DNA from: an uncultured bacterium
GTDB lineage: Bacteria; Bacteroidota; Bacteroidia; Bacteroidales; CAIWKO01
Length of the DNA stretch: 36,644 bases
Reading direction: 5' to 3'
Assembly: GCA_903862465.1 (NCBI GenBank)
Contig: CAIOYH010000108.1
Location: 1 to 36,644 of the forward strand
Part shown: positions 14,293 to 22,876 of the stretch, piece after piece
How positions within the stretch are numbered: the first letter of the stretch is position 1
How the letters are laid out: the number at the start of each line of letters is the position of its first letter
The notes under the pieces: model-generated
The model's input: the letters and a program-made list of their open reading frames with translations, nothing else
The model's database searches: none
What the model was told of the DNA's origin: nothing
Translations under genes and position numbers: made by a program

Positions 14293-16689
14293 TCAATATT
14301 CTCCTTCGGGTTCGGTGAAGCCGTTGCGGTCGTCTTTTTTCTTCATGCCGAAAGCATAACGAATGTTGATGCCAATGCGTTGATTGTCCTGGTATCTATC
14401 TCCATAGGTGTTTATTTGTCCTTGTTGTAAGGAAAATTTTGTTAGCATGGTGTGGAAGATATCGCGAGCATTGATGGTGATGGTGAGTTTCTTTTTAAAC
14501 AAGGTTTGGGAGATGCCCATACTCACTTGCCCGAAGTTTTCTAGGACATAAAAGTTCTGATTGCCATTGACCATCATGAATGCCATCAAGGTGATTTTGG
14601 TTTGTTTGAAGAGATTGAGGGAATGGAAGGTGAATAGGCGCCAACTGCCACGCTTGAAAGTGAAGTCCTGATTCTCATATATGCCTTTATAATTCGAATA
14701 GTTGTATTGGGCGCCCAAGGCAAAGAAATATTTCTTGCCGGGAGGGATGCCAATCATCAAGCGGAAATAGGATTCGGTGTTCTTGCCTAAGTTGTCAAAA
14801 GTGCGGATGGCAATCTTGTTTTGGGTTTTATCGCTATAGACCACGCTGGAAAAGATGTCTTTGGTGTAGTTTTGTCCGAAAGCTAAGACGGGCATGTCGT
14901 CGAAGCTGATGTTGATTTCATAATTGTCGGTGAACTGCGGTCGCAAGGCAGGGTTGCCCGTTTCGTATAATAATTCATCCACAAATTTGATGTAGGGATT
15001 CAGGTTTTGATAGTCGGGACGAGTGATGGTTCGGCGATAAATCAGATAAGCGGACAGTTTGATGCCTAATATCTTTGGTAAATCGCGCGTCAGATAAACA
15101 TAGGGGAAGAAGTCAACGCGGTTGATTAAGAAGCTTGTGTCGGCAGGAATGCTTTGATGTCCACTCATATAAGTATGCTCCATGCGAACGCCTGCTTTCA
15201 AGGTGAACCACTTGCCAAAGGTTTTGGAGGCTTGGGCATAGGCTGCATTGATGCTTTCCTGATAGTTGAAGGCATTGGTTCGGATGGTGTCAACAACGGA
15301 GGTTCCGTTTTGGTCTAAGAAATAATTTGACTGACTGCTGTAGTCCTGATAAGTGCTTTTGATGCCCGCTTCCAACTTCCATTTGTGGGCAAATTGATAG
15401 GTTAAATCGGATTGAAACACCCCGTAGTGGCGCTGTTGTTTGTTTGTGCCATCGCCTTTGCGTTCAAATGTAAATGGGAAGCTATAGCTCGAGAGATAGT
15501 TTTGTGAGACATTGTTGTTGTTGAAACTATAGCTGAATTTGGTGTCTAAATTGGAACCGATGGTGTCGAATTTGCGCACGATGCCAATGTCTTGTTGTAT
15601 ATTTAAAAGCTTGGAATTGCTCGAGGTTGTGTTATCATATTGTCCGAGTAGCAATTCATCTATACCATTAATATTACTGTTGCTTAGTGCGGATGCTTTG
15701 GGCAAACTGCCATTCAACCTGCCGTCATAGGTCATGTTTACATGCTTTCCGGCATCGAAACTTATGCCGTAGCCGATGTAGCCTTGCTCGCTTTGTTGGT
15801 GACTTGTGGATGCCTGATGCAAAAGCGTATCGAGAGACAATGTTCGGACGGAATGGATCTGCTCGCGCACTTCATTGTGGTTGTAGTTTAGATTTACATA
15901 AGAGGTTACTTTTCCGCCGCCATTGCTTATGTTGAACCCTGCAAAGCGATTGCCATAGAAGCCTTGACTCATGCCGATGCTGACGGAGCCTGTGCGTCCA
16001 ATTTTCACACCTTTTTTCAATACGATGTTTATGATGCCGCCCGAACTGCTTGCGTCATATTTGGTGGAAGGGGTGCGCAAGACTTCAATCTGTTGGACAC
16101 TGCCCGGGGGCAAAGAACGCAGCAGGGTGGCGATGTCCTCGTTGCTCATCTTTAGCTCGTTGCCATTGATTTGAATGGTTGCCGCCATGGTGCTGCTCAA
16201 ATAGATGCTTCCATCCTGATCTACATAGAGCCCGGGAGTTTTTTCTAATACTTCTAAGGTGTTGCTGCTTGTGTTGATGAGCGGCACAGGGTCTATTATC
16301 ATTTTGTCGTCTTCCTGGCGGATGAGGGGGCGTTGGGCGGTGATGGTTGCCTCGCCTATAGTAATAGCATTCTCGTGTAAGTGATATTCAAATTTCTGAT
16401 GATCGGTGGTTGCGCGGAGGGTGTCTTGTAGGGTGGCAAAACCAAGGTAGCTGATTTTGATTCGATAGGGGATATTCGGTTTGACATCGAGATGCAAGAC
16501 ACCCATTTGGTTGGTGATGTTGCTGACGGAGGATGAATCTTTGAGTTTGATGAGTTGCACTACAGCCCCCGGGAGTGTTTCTCCTGCAGGATTCTTCACG
16601 ATTACGCTGATGGATTGGGCTAAGGAAATTGTTATGGATAAACAAAAAATGAGGATGAAGGATATGAGTAAATGGAAGTTTGACTTCAT
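14293..16689 (-). CDS. TonB-dependent outer-membrane receptor-like protein
   Basis: A 798-aa protein with signal peptide MKSNFHLLISFILIFCLSITISLAQ. Residues about 26-105 form a carboxypeptidase-regulatory-like beta-sandwich (GETLPGAVVQL...GVLHLDV). A plug domain follows (about 120-225; TIQINGNELKMSNEDI, IEVLRTPSTKYDASSSGGIINI), then an outer-membrane beta-barrel to the C-terminus of the type seen in receptors with OMP_b-brl_3 domains. The barrel ends in RIGINIRYAFGM, and a short charged tail (KKKDDRNGFTEPEGEY) extends past the usual last strand. No SusD partner or TonB box variant was identified, so the ligand is unknown. It is not obviously a SusC. Confidence 0.88.
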   Translation of the reverse strand: MKSNFHLLISFILIFCLSITISLAQSISVIVKNPAGETLPGAVVQLIKLKDSSSVSNITNQMGVLHLDVKPNIPYRIKISYLGFATLQDTLRATTDHQKFEYHLHENAITIGEATITAQRPLIRQEDDKMIIDPVPLINTSSNTLEVLEKTPGLYVDQDGSIYLSSTMAATIQINGNELKMSNEDIATLLRSLPPGSVQQIEVLRTPSTKYDASSSGGIINIVLKKGVKIGRTGSVSIGMSQGFYGNRFAGFNISNGGGKVTSYVNLNYNHNEVREQIHSVRTLSLDTLLHQASTSHQQSEQGYIGYGISFDAGKHVNMTYDGRLNGSLPKASALSNSNINGIDELLLGQYDNTTSSNSKLLNIQQDIGIVRKFDTIGSNLDTKFSYSFNNNNVSQNYLSSYSFPFTFERKGDGTNKQQRHYGVFQSDLTYQFAHKWKLEAGIKSTYQDYSSQSNYFLDQNGTSVVDTIRTNAFNYQESINAAYAQASKTFGKWFTLKAGVRMEHTYMSGHQSIPADTSFLINRVDFFPYVYLTRDLPKILGIKLSAYLIYRRTITRPDYQNLNPYIKFVDELLYETGNPALRPQFTDNYEINISFDDMPVLAFGQNYTKDIFSSVVYSDKTQNKIAIRTFDNLGKNTESYFRLMIGIPPGKKYFFALGAQYNYSNYKGIYENQDFTFKRGSWRLFTFHSLNLFKQTKITLMAFMMVNGNQNFYVLENFGQVSMGISQTLFKKKLTITINARDIFHTMLTKFSLQQGQINTYGDRYQDNQRIGINIRYAFGMKKKDDRNGFTEPEGEY

Positions 16690-16810
16690 GAAATAGCTAA
16701 TTAAATAGGTAATGATTTTGAATTGATGTTGTAAAAATTACTTGTGGGAAGAGTTATTATTTGCAAAGGAAGTAAAACTTTTGGAAAGAAAAAAATAAAA
16801 GTGGAGTTTA

Positions 16811-16864
16811 TTAATTGGAACGCGGATGACGCGGATTTTAATTGGAACGCGGATGATGCGGATT
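16811..16864. repeat. 27-bp tandem duplication (GGAACGCGGATGACGCGGAT)
   Basis: TTAATTGGAACGCGGATGAC... at 16811 is repeated at 16838 with one C/T change in the GATGACGCGGAT part. The GC-rich GCGGATGAYGCGGAT words stand out from the AT-rich surroundings. Confidence 0.7.
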
Positions 16865-16933
16865 TGTATGATCCCGACACTACGTGTACGGGACAAGTTA
16901 GATATGATTTTAGGCGGAGCCTTAGTCGAACGG

Positions 16934-16970
16934 GGCAATAATTAAGACAATAAATGACCATAAATGACCC
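16934..16970. repeat. Short AATGACC repeat, copy C
   Basis: CAATAATTAAGACAA is followed by TAAATGACCATAAATGACCC, a short version of the composite repeat at 1987-2101 and 4936-5068. Confidence 0.5.
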
Positions 16971-17042
16971 CATAAAACAAGAGACTTCTAAAAAAAATAA
17001 AGACAAAAAATGAAAAAAGATACGTACGAATAAAAAAAATCA

Positions 17043-17050
17043 TATCTTTG
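17043..17050 (+). promoter_or_regulatory. -7 box of the secreted charged-tail protein
   Basis: TATCTTTG, 24 nt before the ATG at 17074; a perfect TAnnTTTG match. Confidence 0.5.
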
Positions 17051-17073
17051 TAGCAAATTAAAATAAAAATATT

Positions 17074-17841
17074 ATGAAGGCACATAAACTATTTTTAATC
17101 GCAATGCTTTGCTTTTTGTTCCACACAAAGAGTCAAGCGCAAGACGTAATCGTTACGTATGGAAACTTGATGTTTCTGAAAGGTCAAACGGATGTGAACA
17201 TTGAATTCGACTACGACAATCTGCGGGTTGGTGAGTTTACGGAAGACATGTATCTGAAACAAAAGCGCAAAGAATTCCGCAAAGCCCCTGATGCTGATGC
17301 ATGGGAAGCCAAATGGGAGGCGGATAAGGCAGGTAAATTCGATGCTAAGTTTACGAAACAGTTTAATTTGGGCACGCTGCGCATCAAACTGGTGGCGACT
17401 GCAGGCAATAACGATGCGCAGTATGTTATGCAGGTGAAAACCATTAGAATTGAGCCCGGTTATTATGGCACGGGCATGCGTCGAGACACTTATGTTGATG
17501 TTGAAATCACATTTGTGGATACCGCGCATTTGGATAAACCGGTTTGTATCATCAAAGCGTATCGCATTTTGGGTACTACGGAATTGACTAAAGACATGTC
17601 GGATCAACAAATCAAAATTGCCAATGCGTATGGTGTGATTGCCGACAAGTTGAGCAGTATGATAGTGGCTGAATGCACGAAAAAGATTAAGCAACCCAAG
17701 GAAGTGAAGGAAGATAAGCCGACGCATCCTGAAAAAGCCAAAAAAGAAGAAAAGCCGGAGAAAGAAGAGAAACCTAAAAAAGAGCCTAAAGAGAAAAAAG
17801 GTAAAAATGGCGATGATGGCACCGAGCCTGAACAAGAATAA
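17074..17841 (+). CDS. Secreted protein with Lys/Glu-rich C-terminal tail
   Basis: A 255-aa protein. Residues 1-22 form a signal peptide (MKAHKLFLIAMLCFLFHTKSQAQ). Residues about 25-205 form a soluble domain with FLKGQTDVNIEFDYDNL, a Lys/Asp/Trp-rich helix, and VDVEITFVDTAHLDKPV. Its start and overall plan resemble Bacteroidota secreted proteins that follow a Tyr-rich signal-adjacent beta strand, but I cannot name a family. Residues about 207-255 are almost entirely Lys, Glu and Pro (EKPEKEEKPKKEPKEKKG). The tail is likely disordered and could bind surfaces, nucleic acid or metal ions; this is speculation. Single gene with its own -7 box and a hairpin terminator after it. Confidence 0.8.
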   Translation: MKAHKLFLIAMLCFLFHTKSQAQDVIVTYGNLMFLKGQTDVNIEFDYDNLRVGEFTEDMYLKQKRKEFRKAPDADAWEAKWEADKAGKFDAKFTKQFNLGTLRIKLVATAGNNDAQYVMQVKTIRIEPGYYGTGMRRDTYVDVEITFVDTAHLDKPVCIIKAYRILGTTELTKDMSDQQIKIANAYGVIADKLSSMIVAECTKKIKQPKEVKEDKPTHPEKAKKEEKPEKEEKPKKEPKEKKGKNGDDGTEPEQE

Positions 17842-17905
17842 TCAAAAAAATCCGATGCTAATAAAGTTATAAATATAATGTAAGGATAATTTATTGCTGA
17901 AAAGG

Positions 17906-17940
17906 AAAAGCTGTTACTGATAAAGTGGCAGCTTTTTTTT
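17906..17940 (+). terminator. Rho-independent terminator
   Basis: AAAAGCTG (17906-17913) pairs with CAGCTTTT (17929-17936) around a 15-nt loop and runs into eight Ts. It lies between the charged-tail gene and the convergent comEC stop. On the other strand the tail is only TTTT, so any bidirectional action would be weak. Confidence 0.75.
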
Positions 17941-20050
17941 ATTGAAATGAATTTATATCGAATATCCATGCACCTTTGTCCGTCGTAGCATAATAGGGAA
18001 TGTGGAGGGTTTCACATTCTTGTTTCCATTTCTTTATCTTTAAAGTAGAGTTGGTTGCGTCGAAGATGATTTGTTGTGGTTGATAGTGTTCGCGCAAATG
18101 TTGGATAGTGATGTTTGCATTCTGCGTAAGCAATACGAAATCAAATTTCATAGCTGATGAATCTATGATTTCCTTGGAGACTACTGCCAATCTCTTTCCT
18201 AGAAATTGGATAAAACCTGAATGTATGTAGAAACTATTGTTGAAATTTAGAAAGGTGGAAGTGTTGATGGGCATGCTCTTTGAAACTTCTGTGTGGAGTA
18301 GGCAGCGATTGTCGTAAATGTGGAGTCCTTGCTTACGAAGGTCGCTTTGCATGACTGAATCGGAAACGAAATAACAGTTGTTGCCATCTACGAAATCCAT
18401 AGCGGTATGTTTGTTTATGTTATAGATAATGATTTTCTGCTGATGTGCTGCCTGAAATGCATGAAGCGAAAGCGATACCATCAAAAGCAAGGTCATCGCC
18501 AAGCCTGCCAAGACGAGCTTGTTGTTTTTTTTGGAGAGATAAAGCATCAGAAACATGATGATTATATATAATAACAGCATTTCGATGGTGGTTATTGAGA
18601 TATTATCCCGAACGGAAAACTTGAGTCCATCAACAGTGGCAATGGAACCGTTGAGGAAAAGCAAGGCATAGACAAGCGCCTTGCTCAACAGAGCCGCCAA
18701 CCAAGGGAACCACGAAAACATGAGCACTGCCATCCCCAAATAAATGACCACCGCCGACCAAGGAACGGCAATGAGGTTGGTCAGCAGGAAATAGTTGGGG
18801 AACTGATGGAAATAATACAGACTTAAAGGAAAGGTGATCAACTGCGCAGCGATGGAGACTGAAATCAAAGACCAAATTTGGTCGTCTAACCAATATCTCG
18901 ACCGATACTTTTGATAGATGAAGGGATAAATGGTCACGATGCCAATCACCGCTATATAGGACAACTGAAAGCCGATGTCCACTAGATAAAACGGATTGAT
19001 GAGCAAGAGCGTCAGTAAAGAAACTGCCAACACATTAAAGATGTCAGTTTGCCTTCGGCTTGCTTTTGCCACAATGATAAAAGAAAACATGGCTGCGGCG
19101 CGTATCGTGGCGGGAGCCAAACCCGTTATCGTGGCATAAAACCAAATAAAAAGCAATAGAATCAAGGCTTTCGGAATACGTCCGTATTTCATCCTATTGA
19201 AAAAGGACAACAACAGGTTCATCATGGCGAAAACGATAGCCACATGCATGCCCGAGACGCTCAAGATGTGCATCACTCCGCTCCCCTGATATGTCTTAAT
19301 CAAATCGGAGTCGAGTTTGTCGGTGTAGCCTATCAACAAAGCGGAAATCACAGCATATTCATCGCCCTTAATGCCTGCCTCCTGTAATATCGTCAGGAGT
19401 TTATCTCGAATTTTGTAGGTACAAGCAAAGAATGGATTGCCGTTTTCGGCAGCTAAGAATTTCCAATCACAGCGCGAGGCATACATCTGATAGTCTATCC
19501 CGCGGTTCTTCAAATAGTTTTTGTAATTGAATTCTCCAGGATTCATGGGCGGTTTTATTCCTGCAAGTTTACCGTACATAAGAATTTTGTCGCCATAACG
19601 CAAGTGTAAAGTTATGGAATCTTTTTCGAAATAGATTATTGCTTTGCCCGTTGTGGAATGCCAAGCAAGTGAGTCGCGCACGTCGGAAATATTGACCACC
19701 GCTTTATATACCTTTTCTTTTTCTTGTAGAGGTTCAGAGAGTGTTGCAATCGCGAAATTCTTTTTACCTACAAAGTTGCCGAAGTAGTTTGCTTTGTTTG
19801 CATTCAGGTTTAAAACGGTCAGTTGATAGCCTGCGCCTAAATAAAACAAAAGAATGAAGAGACCGGGCAACCAACGCAGGCGATAGCTGATTTTGCGTAG
19901 GAGTATATATATAAAGGTAAAGCTGAGAAGAATCAGGACGAAAAAGAATGCCAAAGGCAGTATATACGTAAGCTGAAAATAAAGTGCAATGCTGATGCCA
20001 GCGATGAAAGGAATTAAAACCCGAACTAAAGGAAATCGGTTCCAGCGCAT
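17939..20050 (-). CDS. comEC: ComEC/Rec2 competence channel protein
   Basis: A 703-aa polytopic inner-membrane protein. The N-terminus has two or three TM helices, then a DUF4131-like soluble domain (about 95-215, containing GDKILMYGKLAGIKPPMNPGEFNYKNYL). The Competence domain (about 230-500) has HILSVSGMHVAIVF, ATITGLAPATIRAAAMFS and several further TM segments. The C-terminal about 170 residues resemble a reduced metallo-beta-lactamase-like region but lack the HxHxDH zinc motif, as in many Bacteroidota ComEC proteins. It is predicted to form the channel that brings single-stranded DNA into the cytoplasm. It begins 1 nt after the stop of the spoIID-like gene, so the two are co-transcribed. 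Confidence 0.92.
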   Translation of the reverse strand: MRWNRFPLVRVLIPFIAGISIALYFQLTYILPLAFFFVLILLSFTFIYILLRKISYRLRWLPGLFILLFYLGAGYQLTVLNLNANKANYFGNFVGKKNFAIATLSEPLQEKEKVYKAVVNISDVRDSLAWHSTTGKAIIYFEKDSITLHLRYGDKILMYGKLAGIKPPMNPGEFNYKNYLKNRGIDYQMYASRCDWKFLAAENGNPFFACTYKIRDKLLTILQEAGIKGDEYAVISALLIGYTDKLDSDLIKTYQGSGVMHILSVSGMHVAIVFAMMNLLLSFFNRMKYGRIPKALILLLFIWFYATITGLAPATIRAAAMFSFIIVAKASRRQTDIFNVLAVSLLTLLLINPFYLVDIGFQLSYIAVIGIVTIYPFIYQKYRSRYWLDDQIWSLISVSIAAQLITFPLSLYYFHQFPNYFLLTNLIAVPWSAVVIYLGMAVLMFSWFPWLAALLSKALVYALLFLNGSIATVDGLKFSVRDNISITTIEMLLLYIIIMFLMLYLSKKNNKLVLAGLAMTLLLMVSLSLHAFQAAHQQKIIIYNINKHTAMDFVDGNNCYFVSDSVMQSDLRKQGLHIYDNRCLLHTEVSKSMPINTSTFLNFNNSFYIHSGFIQFLGKRLAVVSKEIIDSSAMKFDFVLLTQNANITIQHLREHYQPQQIIFDATNSTLKIKKWKQECETLHIPYYATTDKGAWIFDINSFQ

Positions 20051-20051
20051 T

Positions 20052-21203
20052 TTATTTCACCATAAGCTCCTCGTAATTCACGATATCAACATCTTTATAA
20101 TAAAACCTGATGATGTCAATATAGCTGTAGCCGAGTTGTGCCATACGGATGGCTCCTTGCTGACTCAAGCCCACGCCATGCCCGTAACCTTTTCCCTTAA
20201 ACAGCATGTAGGCGCCTTGTGGTTCAATGGAGAACCAAGTTGATTTCAAGCCTAAATCGGCACGAATAGACGTCAATAAAATACTATCGGTGAAATACAC
20301 TTTTCGGGTATCTTGTTTGAAATTCAGCGCATAGTTTTTCTTAGCAGGGTCGTTCACATTGTAGTTAAATCTACTAGAGAGATAGTCGAGCCAATTGGTC
20401 TGTAAGATTTTATATTCCCATGTTGCATTTGGCATCTTCATAGAAAAAGTATCATTAACGGACTTGAGATAGGAGGTAGGGATTTTCCAGATATCTTCGG
20501 AATTCACGGTAGAGCCGCCCGAATTGGAACAAAAAGCTGCGGAAATCATTTTGTTATCTTTATCCACAATCACATCTCCTGCTGTTTTGAAAGTAGCGGC
20601 AAGAATTTCGTTGCTTTTGCATTTGTTTAAATACAACTGACAATGCACGCTGTCACACAAATTGAAACCTTCCTTGCCATGTTTCTTCATATTGTTGAGG
20701 GCATAAGTCCTACAGGTGATAGCCTGCAACAGATAGAAATCATTATCTTTTACACTGCTGCCTCCTTCGGACTGTACCACTCCTGCTACATAGTTCTCGA
20801 GTTCCACATGGTTCACAATTAAGAAAGCTCCGCCTGAAACAGAAATGCGCAAATCGTCATCGTAGGTTCGTTCTTTAACCGTTGGATTTGCAGGCTTCAC
20901 CTTGAAAGAATTCAAAAGGCCACTTCCGCTTAAACTTATGGACAAAAAGGAGCCAATGCGCACATTTGCCTTGTAAATTTTAATGGTATCGTTCTCAATT
21001 CTCAGTGTAACGGTTTCATTCTTGAGGATGTCTATCACCTTTTTATCTGCATTGAACAAAGAATATTTCCCTGACAAAGGCGTAAAAGCCATATAATTGA
21101 TTTTATTTCCGGTAAAAATTTTTATATCCAAAAAGATACCGGCAAAAGTGTTTTGCGCGATAGATATGATGAAAACAAGAAGTGCAATTCTAAGATATTT
21201 CAT
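20052..21203 (-). CDS. SpoIID/LytB-domain protein
   Basis: A 383-aa exported protein. I start at 21203 (MKYLRIALLVFIISIAQNTFAG, a signal peptide); a frame from 21239 would begin upstream of the transcript start implied by the -7 box at 21244-21237. The SpoIID region (about 150-375) has ENYVAGVVQSEGG, the LLQAITCRTYAL helix, FCSNSGGSTV and the YGHGVGLSQQGAIRMA motif. SpoIID of Bacillus is a lytic transglycosylase acting on denuded peptidoglycan; in non-sporulating Bacteroidota the family is taken to remodel peptidoglycan. It is followed at once by comEC, so it may help place DNA-uptake machinery, but this is inference. Confidence 0.85.
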   Translation of the reverse strand: MKYLRIALLVFIISIAQNTFAGIFLDIKIFTGNKINYMAFTPLSGKYSLFNADKKVIDILKNETVTLRIENDTIKIYKANVRIGSFLSISLSGSGLLNSFKVKPANPTVKERTYDDDLRISVSGGAFLIVNHVELENYVAGVVQSEGGSSVKDNDFYLLQAITCRTYALNNMKKHGKEGFNLCDSVHCQLYLNKCKSNEILAATFKTAGDVIVDKDNKMISAAFCSNSGGSTVNSEDIWKIPTSYLKSVNDTFSMKMPNATWEYKILQTNWLDYLSSRFNYNVNDPAKKNYALNFKQDTRKVYFTDSILLTSIRADLGLKSTWFSIEPQGAYMLFKGKGYGHGVGLSQQGAIRMAQLGYSYIDIIRFYYKDVDIVNYEELMVK

Positions 21204-21236
21204 TTTATGTAAAAAGTAATGTGAAATCAATGAATG

Positions 21237-21244
21237 CAAAGGTA
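21237..21244 (-). promoter_or_regulatory. -7 box of the spoIID-like/comEC operon
   Basis: TACCTTTG on the minus strand, 34 nt before the chosen ATG at 21203. Confidence 0.5.
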
Positions 21245-21354
21245 GAATTTATTTAAGATAAACCTAAAAAAAATCGCGGGATTTAACACTTTTTGAGAGA
21301 TAGACCTTGGAGATTCTATGTATGAAGTAATAATAAAACAATAATAGTTTCGTG

Positions 21355-21373
21355 ATTAGGTGTTAAACCTAAT
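21355..21373. promoter_or_regulatory. 7-bp inverted repeat in the divergent intergenic region
   Basis: ATTAGGT-GTTAA-ACCTAAT, a perfect 7-bp palindrome with a 5-nt spacer in the 353-nt gap before the deacetylase-like gene. It could be an operator; there is no T-run. Confidence 0.35.
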
Positions 21374-21459
21374 GCTCAGAACCACTTTTAAAGATAAGGA
21401 AATCTGCAGTCAGCGGTTTGGATTTTAAACAATTTTATAAATATTGCTATGAATGCTTG

Positions 21460-21488
21460 TTGTACAATATAAAAAATGAATATCTTTG
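21460..21488 (+). promoter_or_regulatory. Promoter of the deacetylase-FemAB genes
   Basis: TTG at 21460-21462 and TATCTTTG at 21481-21488 have an 18-nt spacer. The ATG is 69 nt downstream. Confidence 0.55.
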
Positions 21489-21556
21489 TTGACTCATTGC
21501 CCATTGTAGGGTTAAATTTTATTTCAATAATTCATTATCTAATTTAATAATCACGC

Positions 21557-22861
21557 ATGTTGCTCATCTATATTCCAAATGCCACACCACGCCATCATTA
21601 TGTGTTCAATCACATTATGAGCTATTTGGGCATTGAATATCTCATAACGGATGATGTGGAGGCGTTTGCTGATGCCGATAATCTTAAATTCAGTTATGAT
21701 AAAAAGCCGCTGCATGATGAAATGCATTTTTATGCTCATGGATTGCTTAACGAATCTTCCATAAACATCTTTAGTCCGACAGTAGATACGTATCGCAACA
21801 TTTCAACGCTTTTTTCTCATGCTGAAATTACTGCTGCCTTACCTTATGATGTGTTTTCGGCTGTTTTTTATATGCTGAGTCGATATGAAGAATATTTGCC
21901 CTTTACGGCTGATGCACATGGGCGCTTTGAAGCGGCGCATAGTTTGGCGTATAAGCATGATTTTTTGCAGCGACCTGTTGTGGACCATTGGATACAGCAC
22001 CTTGCTGAGGTGTTGCAGCAATATTTCCCCGACTTGAAACTAAAGAATCATAAATATGCTTTCATCCCGACTTATGATATTGACCAAGCATACGCCTATA
22101 AACATAAAGGCTTTGTCAGAACTATTGGGGGCTTGCTACGTGATAAGTTTCGCCTAAATCTTCGTGCTTATTTCGAGCGATTAGGGGTGTTGCTGCATTT
22201 AAAAACTGACCCTTTTGATTCTTATGCCTATCAGTTCACTTTGCAGCAAACTCATGATTTGCATCCTATTTATTTCTTCCATGCAGGCACTTATGGAAAG
22301 TATGATAAAAACACTTCGCCCGAAAACAAACACATTCGACGGTTACTGAACACCATCTCCCAACATGCTTCATTGGGCATACATCCCTCCTATCTCTCGG
22401 CTGAACATCCCGAATTGCTTGCTGCCGAAATTGAACGCTTATCCTTATCTAGCTATAAGAAAATAATATCAGCACGGCAGCATTTCATCAAAATCAGCTT
22501 CCCTGAAACCTATAGGAATTATATAGCCAATGGCATCACCGACGATTATTCGATGGGATACGCCACCAACATTGGTTTCAGAGCAGGCACATCACAGGCA
22601 TTCTATTTCTTTGACTTGCTTGACAACGCTTCAACCCCCTTGCTGATTCATCCTTTTGCATTTATGGAAGGCGTTTTCAAACAATACAAACCTACCACTT
22701 CTAAGGAAATACTTGAAGTTGTAGAGCCCATGATTGCGGAGATAAAACAACTCAAGGGCACATTTATCAGCATTTGGCATAATGAATCCTTGGGCACTTC
22801 CCGTCAATGGATAGGTTGGCGCGATGTGTATGAAAAGATGCTAGTACTTGCCCGTTATTAA
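21557..22861 (+). CDS. Polysaccharide deacetylase-like protein with N-terminal DUF7033
   Basis: A 434-aa soluble protein without a signal peptide. The N-terminal about 130 residues (MLLIYIPNATPRHHYVFNHIM...IFSPTVDTYRN...SRYEEYLPF) match the DUF7033 region found in Bacteroidota ahead of a deacetylase-like barrel. The C-terminal part has FIPTYDIDQAY in the NodB-homology Asp position and FHAGTYGKYD, LGIHPSY and FIKISFPETYR. HPSY corresponds to the metal-binding His. It may remove acetyl groups from an envelope glycan, but the second metal His is not obvious to me. The next gene, a FemAB/GNAT-like transferase, follows 15 nt downstream. Confidence 0.75.
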   Translation: MLLIYIPNATPRHHYVFNHIMSYLGIEYLITDDVEAFADADNLKFSYDKKPLHDEMHFYAHGLLNESSINIFSPTVDTYRNISTLFSHAEITAALPYDVFSAVFYMLSRYEEYLPFTADAHGRFEAAHSLAYKHDFLQRPVVDHWIQHLAEVLQQYFPDLKLKNHKYAFIPTYDIDQAYAYKHKGFVRTIGGLLRDKFRLNLRAYFERLGVLLHLKTDPFDSYAYQFTLQQTHDLHPIYFFHAGTYGKYDKNTSPENKHIRRLLNTISQHASLGIHPSYLSAEHPELLAAEIERLSLSSYKKIISARQHFIKISFPETYRNYIANGITDDYSMGYATNIGFRAGTSQAFYFFDLLDNASTPLLIHPFAFMEGVFKQYKPTTSKEILEVVEPMIAEIKQLKGTFISIWHNESLGTSRQWIGWRDVYEKMLVLARY

Positions 22862-22876
22862 AATTGAATAGTCATA

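Larger units (their letters stand above)
16690..17042. other. Gene-free region with repeats
   Basis: About 350 nt between the divergent TonB-receptor and secreted-protein genes. It holds the 27-bp duplication at 16811-16864 and a short AATGACC repeat at 16934-16970. No credible gene is seen. Confidence 0.55.

Noticed and set aside
17095-17835. 246-codon frame antisense to the charged-tail protein
   Set aside because: It has a Phe/Leu-rich composition produced by the Lys/Glu codons of the sense gene.
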